64,000 nucleotides of DNA from Litchfieldella anticariensis FP35 = DSM 16096 (GCF_000409775.1 NZ_KE332388.1:1085676-1149675); one strand, 5' to 3'. Positions 1 to 10,894 are shown, numbered from the stretch's first letter. Numbers and translations: made by a program. Notes: generated from the sequence alone by a model not told the origin.

Positions 1-688
1 CCCCCAGCAGTTCCGGTGCCAATATGCTCGACACGTAGATCGAGGTCGGGCCATCGGCACCACCGATGATGCCGATGGCAGCAGCCTGGTTGAGCGAGAA
101 GTCCATGACCCCGATGGCCGAGAGACCAACGGCACCGAGCAGAGTCGCGAAGATACCGAACTGCGCTGCCGCACCCAGGAACAGAGTGCGAGGGTTGGCA
201 AGCAGCGGGCCGAAATCGGTCATCGCGCCGACGCCCATGAAAATCACCAATGGCGCGATGCCAGACGCGATCGCCACGCTGTAGAAGTGATACAGCATGC
301 CGTGGGTGTAGCCGGCATCCATGGCGAGATCGTTGGCATGTCGCAATTGCTCAGGCGAGAGGTCGCCATGCAACGCCTCGCTAATCGCATGGCGCCAAGC
401 CTCCAGTCCCATGCCGGGTTCGGGATTCAGCCCCAATGCCCCACTCAACTGATCGAGAACTCCGGGGCGAGCCAGATGTGCCGCCTGTTCGGCGGCCGAC
501 AAGGCCAGCCCAGCCTCGGGAATATTGGCCAGGATACCGCCAAAGCCGATCGGCACCAGCAACAACGGTTCGAATCTTTTGTGAATGGCTAGGTATAGCA
601 GCAGCAAGCCAATGACGAGCATCACCGCTTGGCCGAGGCTCATGTTGTAGAGCCCCGAGCCGTACCAAAGGGTCAACAGCTTTTCCAT
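1..688 (-). CDS. oadB: Oxaloacetate decarboxylase beta subunit, partial
   Basis: Membrane subunit of the sodium-translocating oxaloacetate decarboxylase, which couples decarboxylation of carboxybiotin to Na+ export. The reading frame starts at ATG 686-688 ([16 protein letters not shown]) behind AAGGACG, a ribosome site that overlaps the oadA stop codon. About 229 residues are present before the window ends. Hydrophobic segments alternate with the family motif [11 protein letters not shown] near the cut. Third gene of oadG-oadA-oadB, translationally coupled to oadA. Only truncated by the window edge; no internal defect seen. Confidence 0.93.
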   Translation of the reverse strand, partial: MEKLLTLWYGSGLYNMSLGQAVMLVIGLLLLYLAIHKRFEPLLLVPIGFGGILANIPEAGLALSAAEQAAHLARPGVLDQLSGALGLNPEPGMGLEAWRHAISEALHGDLSPEQLRHANDLAMDAGYTHGMLYHFYSVAIASGIAPLVIFMGVGAMTDFGPLLANPRTLFLGAAAQFGIFATLLGAVGLSAIGVMDFSLNQAAAIGIIGGADGPTSIYVSSILAPELLG

Positions 689-698
689 TACCCCGTCC

Positions 699-2528
699 TT
701 AAAGAACGATCAACGCATCGCCAACCGATACGCTGTCGCCTTCCTTGACCTTGACCTCGGAGACCGTACCGGCACTGGCAGTGCGCACCTCGGTTTCCAT
801 CTTCATGGCTTCGAGAATGATCACCACGTCACCCTCGGCGACGGTGTCACCTGGCTTGACGTTGACCTTGAAGATATTGCCAGCCAGTGGTGCGGCAATG
901 GCTTCGCCAGTGGATGCCGGAGCGCTGGCAACTGGAGCTACCGCGGACTGAGCGGCACCCTGCTGTGCCTGGACCTGCTCGATCTGACCACCCTCGGCGA
1001 CCTCGACCACATACTGCTTGCCATTGACGGTAATGGTATAGGTCTCGGGGCCGGTAGACGGGGCAGCGGGCATCTTGGCACTGGCCTTGGCCGGCAGGTT
1101 ATTGGTTTGGCCGTTGTTCTCCGGCGCTTGCGGTGCAGGCTCGAAGGCATCGGGATTGTCGCGATTCTTGAGGAACTTGAGACCGATTTGCGGGAACAGG
1201 GCATAGGTCAGGACATCGTCGATCTCGCGCTCGCCTTCTTCGAGACGAATGCCTTCCTCGCGAGCCTTGGTCCGCAATTCTTCACGCAGACGGCCCATCT
1301 CCGGTTCGAGCAAATCCGCCGGACGGCAGGTGATCGGTTCCTTGCCTTCCAGCACGCGGGCCTGCAGCTCCTTGTTGTACGCGGACGGAGCGGCACCGTA
1401 TTCACCCCTGAGCAGCGCCTGGACTTCCTTGGAAATCGACTTGTATCGCTCGCCCATCATCACGTTCATCACCGCCTGGGTACCGACGATCTGCGAGGTC
1501 GGGGTGACCAGCGGAATGAAGCCCAAGTCTTCGCGCACCTTGGGAATTTCGGCGAGGACGTCGTCGAGCTTGTCGCCAGCCCCCTGCTCCTTGAGCTGGC
1601 TTTCCATATTGGTAAGCATGCCACCGGGTACCTGGGCAACCAGGATGCGAGAATCGATACCCTTGAGTGAACCTTCGAAGGCAGCATACTTCTTGCGCAC
1701 TTCGCGGAAGTAGGCAGCGATCTCTTCGAGCAATTCGAGGTCGAGACCCGTGTCGCGATCGGTCTCCTTGAGGATCGCCACTACCGATTCTGTAGGGCTA
1801 TGGCCATAGGTCATCGACATCGAGGAAATCGCGGTGTCGACGTTGTCGATGCCAGCCTCGACCGCCTTGATTGCAGTGGCCGTGGACATGCCGGTGGTGG
1901 CATGACTCTGCATGTGAATGGGTACCGACAACGCCTTCTTGAGCCGTGAGACCAGTTCAAAGGCGGTATATGGCGTGAGCAGGCCGGCCATGTCCTTGAT
2001 CATCACCGAATGGGCGCCCATATCCTCGATGCGCTTGGCCAACTCTACCCAACCCTCGATGGTATGTACCGGGCTGACGGTATAGGAGATGGCCCCCTGG
2101 GCGTGGCCGCCTTGTTCGAGGACCGCTCTGATCGGATGCTCCAGGTTACGCGGATCATTCATGGCGTCGAAGACGCGGAACACGTCGACCCCGTTGGCAC
2201 GTGCGCGCTCGACGAACTTGTCGACCACGTCATCGGCGTAGTGGCGGTAACCCAACAGGTTCTGGGCACGCAGCAGCATCTGCTGACGTGTGTTGGGCAT
2301 CGCCTCTTTCAAGGCGCGAATGCGCGCCCAAGGGTCCTCACCCAAATAACGGATACAGGCATCGAAGGTCGCGCCACCCCAGGATTCCACCGACCAGAAG
2401 CCAACACGGTCGAGCTTTTCGGCAATCGGCAGCATGTCGTCAAGACGCATGCGGGTGGCGAATAACGACTGATGCGCGTCACGCAGCACCACATCGGTGA
2501 TACCCAGCGGGCGTTTGGTCTCACTCAT
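699..2528 (-). CDS. oadA: Oxaloacetate decarboxylase alpha subunit (biotin-carrying)
   Basis: Carboxyltransferase subunit that moves the carboxyl group of oxaloacetate to biotin. The 609-residue protein starts with the carboxyltransferase TIM barrel ([11 protein letters not shown] near residue 11 for metal binding, [11 protein letters not shown], and the metal-site histidines in MQSHATTGM). A conserved C-terminal carboxylase domain, an Ala/Pro-rich linker and a biotinyl domain follow, with the biotin lysine in EAMKMET at about residue 576. It lies between oadG and oadB on the same strand. The linker and the carrier domain fit OadA better than a stand-alone pyruvate carboxylase B subunit. Confidence 0.95.
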   Translation of the reverse strand: MSETKRPLGITDVVLRDAHQSLFATRMRLDDMLPIAEKLDRVGFWSVESWGGATFDACIRYLGEDPWARIRALKEAMPNTRQQMLLRAQNLLGYRHYADDVVDKFVERARANGVDVFRVFDAMNDPRNLEHPIRAVLEQGGHAQGAISYTVSPVHTIEGWVELAKRIEDMGAHSVMIKDMAGLLTPYTAFELVSRLKKALSVPIHMQSHATTGMSTATAIKAVEAGIDNVDTAISSMSMTYGHSPTESVVAILKETDRDTGLDLELLEEIAAYFREVRKKYAAFEGSLKGIDSRILVAQVPGGMLTNMESQLKEQGAGDKLDDVLAEIPKVREDLGFIPLVTPTSQIVGTQAVMNVMMGERYKSISKEVQALLRGEYGAAPSAYNKELQARVLEGKEPITCRPADLLEPEMGRLREELRTKAREEGIRLEEGEREIDDVLTYALFPQIGLKFLKNRDNPDAFEPAPQAPENNGQTNNLPAKASAKMPAAPSTGPETYTITVNGKQYVVEVAEGGQIEQVQAQQGAAQSAVAPVASAPASTGEAIAAPLAGNIFKVNVKPGDTVAEGDVVIILEAMKMETEVRTASAGTVSEVKVKEGDSVSVGDALIVL

Positions 2529-2616
2529 GACCTTATCCTTATGACTCTAGTGAGTAGCTTGAGAGCGTAGCGCGAAAGCAATGACTCGGACGCGTTCGGC
2601 GAACCGACCGCCAGAG

Positions 2617-2874
2617 TCAGCGACGATGGCGCTGGCGGTAACGATGCAAGGCAGCGCTGATTACCACCATCAAGTCGTCGTCATTATTCTGGGCGGGTGC
2701 CGGGGCACGCCCGGGTAACGTGTCTTCGTTCTTGGCGGGCACAGGCACCAGGCGCCCGACGAAGGATGACATCAGGCTGGTGGCGATCACCAACAGGGTC
2801 AAGAAGACGAAGACGAAGCCCATTCCGAAGACCATCAGATACAGGCCTTCCTGTAGCAGCTCGATATCCAGCAT
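2617..2874 (-). CDS. oadG: Oxaloacetate decarboxylase gamma subunit
   Basis: Small 85-residue protein with one N-terminal membrane helix (about residues 12-36, MVFGMGFVFVFLTLLVIATS) and a charged cytosolic tail ending in an Arg/His-rich stretch. This is the usual build of OadG, which anchors OadA to the OadB membrane core and carries a metal-binding tail. First gene of the oad operon, 88 bp before oadA. Sequence conservation in this family is low, so the call rests on size, topology and position. Confidence 0.88.
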   Translation of the reverse strand: MLDIELLQEGLYLMVFGMGFVFVFLTLLVIATSLMSSFVGRLVPVPAKNEDTLPGRAPAPAQNNDDDLMVVISAALHRYRQRHRR

Positions 2875-2983
2875 GATTCAAATCCCCTAGCTCTGCTCCG
2901 CAGCAGTGTTATCACTGGCCTACGAGCACCTCTTTTGGCTGGTACAATAACCTGCCTGATTTTTTCAATATTGCAATGACACC

Positions 2984-4018
2984 ATGGTTGAGCAGCAGGT
3001 TGTTAATTTACTACACAAGGGTCGCATCGGCCTAGCGCCCATGGAGGGCGTAATCGATGCCCATACCCGTGCCCTATTGACCGCCGCTCCCGGGTTCGAC
3101 TGGACGGTCACCGAATTCGTGCGCGTCGTCGATGCCCGGCTGCCACCGCGCGTCTTCCTCAAGCACTGCCCAGAACTCAACCATGCTCGAGTGGCCACCC
3201 CAAGCGGCATTCCGGTGCACTTGCAACTCCTCGGCTCGGACCCAGAGGCGTTGGCTGCCAACGCTCGTCAGGCAATGCAGCTTGGTGCCGTGAGCCTGGA
3301 CCTCAATTTCGGCTGTCCCGCCAAGCTGGTCAATCGCCACGATGGCGGCGCCTCCCTGCTGCGCGACCCGCTCAGGGTACGCCATGCCGTGGCCGCCGTG
3401 CATCGTGCCGTCGACGATTCCATCCCCGTGACCGCCAAGATCCGACTAGGCTTTGCCGATCGCCGCCTGGCCCTCGAATGTGCGCGAGCAGCGGAAGATG
3501 GTGGCGCCTCACACCTGGTCGTCCATGGGCGCACTCGCGACGAGGGCTATCGGCCACCTGCTCACTGGGAGTGGATCGGCCGCATCCGACGCCACCTCAG
3601 CATCCCGGTCATCGCCAACGGCGACATATGGAGCCTCGAAGACTACTGGAAGGCTCGTACCCTGTCCGGTTGCGAGGACGTGATGCTAGGCCGAGGAGCG
3701 CTCGCCGACCCATGGCTGGCATCACGCATTCGCCATTGGCAATGCACCGGTGAGCGCCTTGCCGAGACAAATTGGCAAACCCGCGCCGAGATATTGTGCG
3801 CCTATGCTGCATTGCAGCGTAACATACTTCCCGATCGTGTTGTGGTTTCGCTTCTTAAACAATGGTTGAATCACATGCGGACTCGCGATACTGAAGCAGC
3901 GCGCCGCTTCCAGGAGCTACGCCGCCTGACCGAGCTAGAGGCATTCCTCACCGGGTTGCGTGCACCGAGCATGGCCCACCTTTTGACAGGCAGCGCTTCA
4001 CGGCATCAATTCGCTTGA
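2984..4018 (+). CDS. dusC: tRNA-dihydrouridine(16) synthase
   Basis: Flavoprotein that reduces U16 of tRNA to dihydrouridine. The 344-residue protein has the Dus fold: GLAPMEGVIDAHTR near the N-terminus binds FMN, LDLNFGCPAKLVNRHDGGASLL carries the catalytic cysteine, and VVHGRTRDEGY and VIANGDIW are the phosphate-binding strands. Family knowledge: the PMEGV start followed by TEFVRVVD is typical of DusC rather than DusA or DusB. It is divergent from oadG, with 109 bp of shared upstream DNA. The ATG at 2984 lacks a strong ribosome site, so a slightly different start is possible. Confidence 0.92.
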   Translation: MVEQQVVNLLHKGRIGLAPMEGVIDAHTRALLTAAPGFDWTVTEFVRVVDARLPPRVFLKHCPELNHARVATPSGIPVHLQLLGSDPEALAANARQAMQLGAVSLDLNFGCPAKLVNRHDGGASLLRDPLRVRHAVAAVHRAVDDSIPVTAKIRLGFADRRLALECARAAEDGGASHLVVHGRTRDEGYRPPAHWEWIGRIRRHLSIPVIANGDIWSLEDYWKARTLSGCEDVMLGRGALADPWLASRIRHWQCTGERLAETNWQTRAEILCAYAALQRNILPDRVVVSLLKQWLNHMRTRDTEAARRFQELRRLTELEAFLTGLRAPSMAHLLTGSASRHQFA

Positions 4019-4027
4019 GGAATGGTC

Positions 4028-4053
4028 AAAAAAAGGCGCCTGTTACGGCGCCT
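4028..4053 (-). terminator. Intrinsic terminator of the tRNA transcript
   Basis: Read on the minus strand this is GGCGCC, a 6-nt loop, GGCGCC and then seven U residues. It lies downstream of the Ser-Arg-Arg tRNA genes. A second hairpin at 4149-4170 (minus-strand arms ACCCGTC and GGGCGGGT) sits closer to the last tRNA. Confidence 0.8.
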
Positions 4054-4177
4054 CGAACGATCGCTGAGTCTATCGACCCCACTCCTGTAGAGACAATACT
4101 TGTCGACTCGGCTAGCAGAAACAGAACAGCACTGGCTGAAACGCAGAAACCCGCCCTCGGAAGGACGGGTCGAAATC

Positions 4178-4254
4178 TGGCGCGCCCGGGAGGATTCGAA
4201 CCTCCGACCACCTGATTCGTAGTCAGGTACTCTATCCAGCTGAGCTACGGGCGC
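4178..4254 (-). tRNA. tRNA-Arg (anticodon ACG)
   Basis: A 77-nt cloverleaf on the minus strand that begins GCGCCCGTAGCTCAG and ends with an encoded CCA. The acceptor stem GCGCCCG pairs with CGGGCGC, the anticodon arm is CTGA-CTACGAA-TCAG (anticodon ACG, read as ICG after deamination) and the T arm is GGAGG-TTCGAAT-CCTCC. It is identical to the copy at 4364-4440 and was probably formed by tandem duplication. Confidence 0.97.
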
Positions 4255-4363
4255 GGATATCGCGACTCATGATGATGCCGCCATTCTTCCTTCACGTAAT
4301 GGCGCCATATCTCGTGTCACTGACACTGAACGAAGACTCGGTGGGCATTCGTTCATATGAAGA

Positions 4364-4440
4364 TGGCGCGCCCGGGAGGATTCGAACCTCCGACCACCTG
4401 ATTCGTAGTCAGGTACTCTATCCAGCTGAGCTACGGGCGC
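4364..4440 (-). tRNA. tRNA-Arg (anticodon ACG), second copy
   Basis: Same 77-nt sequence as the gene at 4178-4254, including the encoded CCA, anticodon ACG and T arm. It lies 109 bp upstream of that copy on the minus strand and 40 bp downstream of tRNA-Ser, so the three tRNAs are probably cotranscribed. Confidence 0.97.
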
Positions 4441-4480
4441 GAGTCTTCAGTGCCGACGCTCATCCCCTCGTAGCAGGGAA

Positions 4481-4573
4481 TGGCGGAGAGAGAGGGATTC
4501 GAACCCTCGATGGGGCTATAAACCCCATACTCCCTTAGCAGGGGAGCGCCTTCAGCCACTCGGCCATCTCTCC
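4481..4573 (-). tRNA. tRNA-Ser (anticodon GCU)
   Basis: A 93-nt class II tRNA on the minus strand starting GGAGAGATGGCCGAG. The anticodon arm is CTCCC-CTGCTAA-GGGAG (anticodon GCT), the long variable arm is built from TATGGGG and CCCCATC, and CCA is encoded. It follows csrA, an order also seen in pseudomonads. Confidence 0.97.
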
Positions 4574-4697
4574 CTCATCAACACGGCGCGTATGTTACCG
4601 TTTCGGAAGGTCATTGTCCAACCTCGACGACAACTTTTTACTTCTCCCCACGCCCTTCGCAGCGTTCACCGGCAGGGCAACAAGCCATGTATACGGC

Positions 4698-4733
4698 AAA
4701 AAAGCCGGCGAGGTACGAATACCTTCACCGGCT
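4698..4733 (-). terminator. Intrinsic terminator downstream of csrA
   Basis: On the minus strand AGCCGG..GGTA, loop TTCG, TACC..CCGGCT forms a long stem with one bulged A, followed directly by six U residues. It lies 32 bp after the csrA stop codon. Confidence 0.85.
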
Positions 4734-4765
4734 CCACGCGACTGTTTGGCAAGACCAAGAAAGTC

Positions 4766-4963
4766 TCACCCTTGGGAGCCACCTTCATCACCTTCGGTCT
4801 TTTCACGCTGAATGCGCTGGTAGATCTCTTCACGATGAACGGCAACATCTTTTGGTGCATTGACACCGATTCGGACTTGATTCCCTTTTACTCCCAGCAC
4901 AGTCACGGTGATGTCATCACCGATCATTAGGGTTTCGCCGACTCGGCGGGTCAGGATGAGCAT
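4766..4963 (-). CDS. csrA: Carbon storage regulator CsrA/RsmA
   Basis: Small RNA-binding homodimer that blocks or promotes translation by binding GGA motifs in leaders. The protein is 65 residues; [17 protein letters not shown] is the diagnostic N-terminus, and [20 protein letters not shown] forms the fifth strand and the helix with the RNA-contacting arginine. The start at 4963 has a good ribosome site (AAGGAGAT), whereas the longer open frame to 5017 lacks one. It is downstream of lysC, with its own terminator at 4698-4733. A CsrB-type antagonist RNA is encoded at 16.8-17.0 kb in the same window. Confidence 0.97.
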   Translation of the reverse strand: MLILTRRVGETLMIGDDITVTVLGVKGNQVRIGVNAPKDVAVHREEIYQRIQREKTEGDEGGSQG

Positions 4964-5162
4964 GGCTGATCTCCTTCTCAGACTTCTAGCAACGGGATGC
5001 GCACAGCCAAAAGACAATGCGACAGCGCATTATGCGTCATGCATGCCCTTCGGCCAAATGCACCAGCTCCATGACACCCGACTCTCTTGCAGAAACAAGG
5101 TCAAACAGGTATCCAGGCGGCTCCCTTTAAGCGTAGAACCTGTTCGCGCCTTTCGGGTTCCC

Positions 5163-6413
5163 TTACTCGGCCTCAATGTCGTTCTTGTCAAGGCCGAATG
5201 CCTGGTGCAGAGCGCGCACCGCAAGCTCCATGTGCTTTTCATCGATCACTACGGAGATCTTGATCTCCGAGGTCGACACCATTCGGATATTGATATTTTC
5301 ATCGGCCAAGGCGCGGAACATTTTAGACGCCACCCCCGCATGGGAGCGCATACCCACACCTACCAATGATACTTTGGCAATATTGTCGTCACCACGCAAT
5401 TCTCCGCCACCCAGGTCGGGAATCACCTGTTCCTGGATGATCTTCATGGTTTGTTTGTAATCACCCTTGGCAACGGTAAACGTGAAGTCGGTATAGTCGC
5501 CCACCGGCGCCACGTTCTGCACGATCATGTCGACTTCGATATTGGCATCGGCGATCGGCCCGAGAATGCGCGAAGCCACACCCGGAATATCCGGTGTATT
5601 GAGCAGGGTCAACTTGGCCTCGTTGGAGGTGAAGGCGATACCGGAGATCAGCGGTTCTTCCATGGAGTCCTCTTCTTCATCTGTGTCAGCGACGATCAGG
5701 GTGCCAGGGCCGTCCTCGAAGCTGGACAGCACGCGAAGCGGCACGTTGTACTTGCCGGCGAATTCCACGGCGCGGATTTGCAGCACCTTGGAGCCGAGAC
5801 TGGCCAGTTCGAGCATTTCCTCGACAGTGACTGTCTCCAGGCGCCGGGCCTTGGAGCAGACACGCGGGTCAGTGGTATAGACACCATCGACATCGGTGTA
5901 TATCTGGCATTCGTCGGCCTTGAGTGCCGCTGCCAAGGCCACACCAGTGGTATCCGAGCCACCACGCCCCAGCGTGGTGATATTGCCGTCCTCGTCGACC
6001 CCCTGGAAGCCGGCTACCACCACTACCTGGCCATCATCCAGGTCGGCGCGCAGGTCATCGGTTTCGATGCGCTGGATGCGCGCCTTGGTATGTGCGCTGT
6101 CGGTCTGGATACCGACCTGGGCACCGGTATAGGAGGTCGCCGGCACGCCAAGTTTGTGAAGCGCCATGGCCAGCAGCGAAATGGTCACCTGCTCACCGGT
6201 GGAAACCAACATGTCCATCTCACGCGGCGTTGGTTCATCGTTGATCTGGCTGGCCAGGTCGATCAAACGGTTGGTTTCACCGCTCATCGCCGACACCACT
6301 ACCACGACTTGATGCCCTTCATCGCGGAAACGCTTGACCTTCTCGGCCACGGCCTTGATGCGCTCCACCGAGCCCACCGAGGTGCCGCCGAATTTCTGTA
6401 CGTATAGCGCCAT
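5163..6413 (-). CDS. lysC: Aspartate kinase
   Basis: Phosphorylates aspartate, the first step toward lysine, threonine, methionine, diaminopimelate and, in halophiles, ectoine. The 416-residue protein shows the amino-acid kinase start KFGGTSVG at residues 7-14, VVVSAMSGETNRL, and the nucleotide/aspartate motif GRGGSDTTGVALA. Two C-terminal ACT domains (ISGIAFTSNEAKLTLLNTPD and KVSLVGVGMRSHAGVASKMF) give feedback control by lysine or threonine. It sits between alaS and csrA on the same strand. The C-terminus has a short acidic tail of no known role. The 90-bp leader is too short for a lysine riboswitch. Confidence 0.96.
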   Translation of the reverse strand: MALYVQKFGGTSVGSVERIKAVAEKVKRFRDEGHQVVVVVSAMSGETNRLIDLASQINDEPTPREMDMLVSTGEQVTISLLAMALHKLGVPATSYTGAQVGIQTDSAHTKARIQRIETDDLRADLDDGQVVVVAGFQGVDEDGNITTLGRGGSDTTGVALAAALKADECQIYTDVDGVYTTDPRVCSKARRLETVTVEEMLELASLGSKVLQIRAVEFAGKYNVPLRVLSSFEDGPGTLIVADTDEEEDSMEEPLISGIAFTSNEAKLTLLNTPDIPGVASRILGPIADANIEVDMIVQNVAPVGDYTDFTFTVAKGDYKQTMKIIQEQVIPDLGGGELRGDDNIAKVSLVGVGMRSHAGVASKMFRALADENINIRMVSTSEIKISVVIDEKHMELAVRALHQAFGLDKNDIEAE

Positions 6414-6502
6414 AGGATTGCCCTGGTTCAGGTTCGACCCGTAGTCGAACGGGTGAATGGGAAGAAAATGGGCCGGTGCAAGTGTTGCCCGGCCCGGAAA
6501 GA

Positions 6503-9112
6503 TCAGGTGAGCTGTGCTTCGACCCAGTTCGGCACACTAGCCAATGCCTGGGGAAGCGCGGCGGTATCGCTGCCACCAGCTTGAGCCATGTCAGCGCGTC
6601 CGCCCCCTTTGCCTCCCACCTGGGCGGCTACGTGATTGACCAACTCGCCGGCGCGAATTCGCCCGGTCAGGTCATCGGTCACGCCAGCAATCAGGTTGAC
6701 CTTGCCGGCATCGCCATCGGCGACACCCAGCACGATCACACCGGAGCCCAGCTTCTGCTTGAGCTGATCGAGTACGCCGCGCAGCTCCTTGCCGGATACG
6801 CCTTCGAGCTGTTTGGCCAACAGCTTGACGCCAGCCACTTCACGGGCCTCGCTAAGCATGTCGCTACCGGTAGCACTGGCCAGCTTGGCCTTGAGACGCT
6901 CGAGTTCCTTCTCCAGGCTACGGTTGCGCTCGACCAACGACTCGACCCGGCTCTCGACCTGCTCAGGTTTGGCCTTGAGGCGCTCACCGATGCGAGCCAG
7001 TCGCGCTTCCTGCTCCTGGAAATAAGCCAGAGCCGATTCGCCGGTGATGGCCTCGATGCGTCGCACTCCAGCAGCGATGCCGGTTTCAGAGACGATATGG
7101 AAGCAGCCGATGTCACCGCTGCGCTTGACATGGGTACCACCACACAGCTCGACCGAGAAGTCGTCGGCCCCGATGGTCAGCACACGCACATTATCCGTGT
7201 ACTTGGCCTCGAACAATGCCGCCGCCCCCTTGTCCTTGGCCTCGTCGAGGCTCATATGCTCGATGCGTGTCTCAGCGTTCTCGAGGATCTGGGCGTTGAC
7301 GATCGCCTCCACCTCAGCTAGCTGGGCCGGTGTCATGGCCTCGAAATGGCTGAAGTCGAAGCGCAGGCGTTCGGCGCTGACCAGCGAGCCCTTCTGCTGA
7401 ACATGTTCGCCCAGCACCATCTTCAGCGCCTGATGAAGCAAGTGAGTGGCCGAGTGATTGCGCACGGTGGCGGCACGCAGACTGGCATCGACTTGCGGAG
7501 TGACGGTAGCGCCGACCTCGAGCCGTCCTTCGACCATCAGGCCATGATGCAAATGATGGCCACCCTGTTTCTGGGTATCGGTGACCTGGAAGCGCCCACC
7601 GTTGACGTGCAGATAGCCGGTATCGCCCACTTGTCCACCGGACTCGCCATAGAACGGCGTACGGTCGAGCACCACCACGCCCTTCCCGCCTTCGTCCAGC
7701 GCCGCCAGCGCGTTACCTTCGCCATCGACCACGGCGACCACCTTGGCCGTATCCTCGAGCCGCTCGTAACCGGTGAAGGTGGTCTCGCCTTCAACTTCCA
7801 ATGCCGCCGTATAGTCGGCCCCGAACTGGCTGGCCGCACGGGCACGCTTGCGCTGTGCTTCCAGTTCACGCTGGAAGCCAATCTCATCGAGTGTCACGCC
7901 ACGCTCGCGGCAGACATCGGCCGTCAGGTCGAACGGGAAGCCATAGGTATCGTAGAGTTTGAATACCGTCTCACCGGGCAACACATCGCCCTTGAGCTCA
8001 CCAAGCGCCTCTTCGAGTAGGCCCATGCCATGATCGAGAGTACGCGCGAACTGTTCTTCTTCCTTGGCCAAGACCCTCTCGATCTGATCGCGTGTCCGGC
8101 GCAGCTCGGGGTAGGCCTCCCCCATCTCGGCATCCAGCGCCGCCACTAGCTTGTGGAAGAACGGTTCCTTGGCGCCCAGCTTGTGACCGTGGCGGATCGC
8201 GCGACGGATGATGCGCCGCAGGACATAGCCGCGCCCTTCGTTGGAGGGCAGCACGCCGTCGGCTATCAGGAAAGCGCAGGAGCGGATATGATCGGCAATC
8301 ACGCGCAGCGATGGGGTGGTGGTGTCGGCGTGTCCCGTCGCCTCGGCGGCGGCCTTCAACAGGTTCTGGAACAGATCGATCTCGTAGTTGGAATGCACGC
8401 CTTGCAGCACGGCGGCGATACGCTCCAGGCCCATGCCGGTATCGATCGACGGCTTGGGCAACGGATTCATGTTGCCCTGGGAGTCGCGGTCGAACTGCAT
8501 GAATACCAGGTTCCAGATCTCGATGTAGCGATCGCCATCTTCCTCAGGGCTGCCGGGAGGGCCACCCCACACCTCGGGACCATGATCATAGAAGATCTCC
8601 GAACTCGGCCCGCAGGGGCCGGTATCGCCCATCTGCCAGAAGTTATCCTCGTCGAGCTTGGAGAAACGCTCGGGATCGACCCCGATCTCATCCTTCCAGA
8701 TGCGCTCGGCCTCGTCGTCACTGATATGCACAGTCACCCACAGCTTCTCCGCCGGCAGCCCCAAGCGCTCGGTCAATAAGGTCCAGGCAAAACGAATGGC
8801 CTCACGCTTGAAGTAGTCGCCGAAGCTGAAGTTGCCCAACATCTCGAAGAAGGTGTGGTGGCGTGCGGTATAGCCGACGTTATCCAAGTCATTGTGCTTG
8901 CCGCCGGCACGCACGCAACGCTGGGCCGAAGCAGCACGCACGTAGGGACGCGGGTCACGTCCCAGGAAAACGTCCTTGAACGGCACCATGCCGGCATTGG
9001 TGAACAGCAGGGTCGGATCGTTGTCCGGCACCAGCGAGCTGGAGGGCACGATGGTATGCCCCTGCTCCTCGAAGAATTTCAGAAAGGCCTGTCTGATGTC
9101 TGCGCTTTTCAT
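6503..9112 (-). CDS. alaS: Alanyl-tRNA synthetase
   Basis: Charges tRNA-Ala in the cytoplasm. At 869 residues it is full length for the family. The class II catalytic domain starts [19 protein letters not shown] with [15 protein letters not shown]. The editing domain has the zinc motif HSATHLLH plus CGGTHV, and a coiled-coil segment ([28 protein letters not shown]) leads to the C-terminal oligomerisation domain ending in [15 protein letters not shown]. It follows recX on the same strand after about 150 bp that should hold its promoter. Confidence 0.97.
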   Translation of the reverse strand: MKSADIRQAFLKFFEEQGHTIVPSSSLVPDNDPTLLFTNAGMVPFKDVFLGRDPRPYVRAASAQRCVRAGGKHNDLDNVGYTARHHTFFEMLGNFSFGDYFKREAIRFAWTLLTERLGLPAEKLWVTVHISDDEAERIWKDEIGVDPERFSKLDEDNFWQMGDTGPCGPSSEIFYDHGPEVWGGPPGSPEEDGDRYIEIWNLVFMQFDRDSQGNMNPLPKPSIDTGMGLERIAAVLQGVHSNYEIDLFQNLLKAAAEATGHADTTTPSLRVIADHIRSCAFLIADGVLPSNEGRGYVLRRIIRRAIRHGHKLGAKEPFFHKLVAALDAEMGEAYPELRRTRDQIERVLAKEEEQFARTLDHGMGLLEEALGELKGDVLPGETVFKLYDTYGFPFDLTADVCRERGVTLDEIGFQRELEAQRKRARAASQFGADYTAALEVEGETTFTGYERLEDTAKVVAVVDGEGNALAALDEGGKGVVVLDRTPFYGESGGQVGDTGYLHVNGGRFQVTDTQKQGGHHLHHGLMVEGRLEVGATVTPQVDASLRAATVRNHSATHLLHQALKMVLGEHVQQKGSLVSAERLRFDFSHFEAMTPAQLAEVEAIVNAQILENAETRIEHMSLDEAKDKGAAALFEAKYTDNVRVLTIGADDFSVELCGGTHVKRSGDIGCFHIVSETGIAAGVRRIEAITGESALAYFQEQEARLARIGERLKAKPEQVESRVESLVERNRSLEKELERLKAKLASATGSDMLSEAREVAGVKLLAKQLEGVSGKELRGVLDQLKQKLGSGVIVLGVADGDAGKVNLIAGVTDDLTGRIRAGELVNHVAAQVGGKGGGRADMAQAGGSDTAALPQALASVPNWVEAQLT

Positions 9113-9264
9113 AGGTAATCCATAACGATAAGCGTAATGACGCAGGCGGTGCTCTCACCGGCAAATCCGCCCACAACCAGGCCTTGGCACTGCCCGGCGT
9201 CGTCGCAAGGGCCATTATTATAACGCAGTCGTCAAGGAACTTTCAGTGGGGAGATAGGCAGGAA

Positions 9265-9729
9265 TCATGCGTCCCAAGCATGGGACAGGGCGTGGCGTAC
9301 CTGTTCGAAGTCGAAGCCACGTCCGGCCAGGAAGCGTTCGCGGCGGGCACGTTCGCGAGGGGAATCGCCAGGAGAGGAAAAACGCCGGCTCAGTGTATCG
9401 CAGGCTAGCCAATACCAGTCGACAGCTTCGCTGGCTTCGTACTCTGCCAAGGCAGATCGGGCGAACTCCCCGGCAATGCCCCGGTTACCCAGTTCGGCAA
9501 GTATCTTCAATGGCCCTTGGCCACGCCCCACACGCGAGCGGATGAAATGCTCGGAGAAACGGGCGTCACTCTGCAACTTTTCCTCAGCAAGACGTTCGAG
9601 GCAGGCCGCCACGTCTTCGTCATCATATCCCTTGGCCATCAGCCGGGCTTCCAGCTCGGCACGAGAATACTCGCGCCGAGCCAACAGTCGGATGGCATCG
9701 TTGTATGGCGAGGCCTGACTTTCCAGCAT
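9265..9729 (-). CDS. recX: RecA regulatory protein RecX
   Basis: Modulator that caps RecA filaments and limits recombinase activity. The 154-residue protein has the RecX three-helix repeats, with the conserved LLARREYSRAELEARLMAKGY near the N-terminus and RSRVGRGQGPLKILAELGNRGI in the middle. Its start codon lies 3 bp after the recA stop, so it is cotranscribed and probably coupled, and it falls under LexA control through the recA promoter. No sign of truncation. Confidence 0.94.
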   Translation of the reverse strand: MLESQASPYNDAIRLLARREYSRAELEARLMAKGYDDEDVAACLERLAEEKLQSDARFSEHFIRSRVGRGQGPLKILAELGNRGIAGEFARSALAEYEASEAVDWYWLACDTLSRRFSSPGDSPRERARRERFLAGRGFDFEQVRHALSHAWDA

Positions 9730-9732
9730 GGT

Positions 9733-10797
9733 TTACAGCAAATCGTCGTCGCGATCGCCCTCTGCCACAACCTCGGCTTCGGCTTCCTTTTCCTTGGGCT
9801 CGGGGGTGGCCAGCAACTGAGCGCGGATCTGGGACTCGATCTCGTCCATGATCGCCGGGTTATCTTCCAGAAACTGCGCAGCATTGGCCTTACCCTGGCC
9901 GATCTTGTTGCCCTGATAGCTGTACCAAGCGCCGGCCTTGTCGATCAGGTTGCACTGCACACCGAGGTCGACCACTTCACCGGCATGATAGATGCCCTTG
10001 CCGTAGAGGATCTGGAATTCCGCCTGGCGGAACGGCGGCGCCACCTTGTTCTTGACCACCTTGACCCGCGTCTCGTTGCCGGTGACTTCATCGCCCGCCT
10101 TGACCGAGCCGGTGCGCCGGATGTCCAGGCGCACGCTGGAGTAGAACTTCAGGGCATTACCGCCGGTGGTGGTTTCGGGGCTGCCGAACATCACGCCAAT
10201 CTTCATGCGGATCTGGTTGATGAACACCACCATGCAGTTGGCATTCTTGATGTGACCGGTGATCTTGCGCAGCGCCTGCGACATCAGGCGTGCCTGCAGG
10301 CCAACGTGAGAGTCGCCCATTTCGCCCTCGATCTCGGCGCGCGGGGTCAACGCGGCTACCGAGTCGATGATGATTACGTCGACACCACCGGAGCGCACCA
10401 GCATGTCACAGATTTCCAGAGCCTGTTCACCGGTATCCGGCTGTGAGACCAGCAGGTCGTCGAGATTGACGCCCAGCTTCTCGGCGTAGCTTGGATCCAA
10501 TGCATGTTCGGCATCGATGAAGGCGCAGGTCTTGCCTTGTTTCTGGGCCTGGGCGATCACCGACAGGGTCAGAGTGGTCTTACCCGAGGACTCGGGCCCG
10601 AAGATCTCCACTACCCGACCATAGGGCAGGCCGCCGATGCCCAATGCGATATCCAGCCCAAGCGAGCCGGTGGAAACCGACGGCATCACCACCCGCGGCG
10701 TATCCCCCAAGCGCATTACGGTACCCTTGCCGAATTGACGCTCGATCTGCGAAAGGGCGGCATTCAGCGCCTTGGAACGGTTGTCGTCCTGTGCCAT
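9733..10797 (-). CDS. recA: Recombinase RecA
   Basis: DNA-dependent ATPase that pairs homologous strands and triggers LexA cleavage. The protein is 354 residues. Walker A is GPESSGKT at residues 67-74, Walker B is [12 protein letters not shown], and loop L2 includes [28 protein letters not shown], split over the DNA-binding region. The C-terminus is strongly acidic, as usual. recX follows after 3 bp. A LexA box at 10879-10894 lies between the likely -35 and -10, the same architecture as in Escherichia coli. Confidence 0.98.
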   Translation of the reverse strand: MAQDDNRSKALNAALSQIERQFGKGTVMRLGDTPRVVMPSVSTGSLGLDIALGIGGLPYGRVVEIFGPESSGKTTLTLSVIAQAQKQGKTCAFIDAEHALDPSYAEKLGVNLDDLLVSQPDTGEQALEICDMLVRSGGVDVIIIDSVAALTPRAEIEGEMGDSHVGLQARLMSQALRKITGHIKNANCMVVFINQIRMKIGVMFGSPETTTGGNALKFYSSVRLDIRRTGSVKAGDEVTGNETRVKVVKNKVAPPFRQAEFQILYGKGIYHAGEVVDLGVQCNLIDKAGAWYSYQGNKIGQGKANAAQFLEDNPAIMDEIESQIRAQLLATPEPKEKEAEAEVVAEGDRDDDLL

Positions 10798-10878
10798 CGA
10801 TGGCCTCCTGAAATCTCGAAACGGGAACGAACGCTACGGTTGCGTGGCGATTGGCCGAGCCGGTCAACGAGCCAATCA

Positions 10879-10894
10879 CTGTATGGTTGCACAG
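10879..10894 (-). promoter_or_regulatory. LexA (SOS) box in the recA promoter
   Basis: The 16-bp dyad CTGT-N8-ACAG (plus strand CTGTATGGTTGCACAG) is a full LexA consensus. On the minus strand it follows a -35-like TTGACT at 10896-10901 and runs into the -10 region, 82 bp before the recA start codon. Confidence 0.85.

Noticed and set aside
5451..6407. 318-codon plus-strand open frame opposite lysC
   Set aside because: Low-complexity His/Gly-rich product typical of the antisense frame of a GC-rich gene; lysC on the other strand has full family motifs.
6414..6502. Possible lysine riboswitch before lysC
   Set aside because: Only 89 bp separate alaS from lysC, too short for the about 170-nt lysine aptamer, and no matching core was seen.
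9517..10446. 309-codon plus-strand open frame opposite recX and recA
   Set aside because: Antisense shadow; recA and recX explain this DNA completely.
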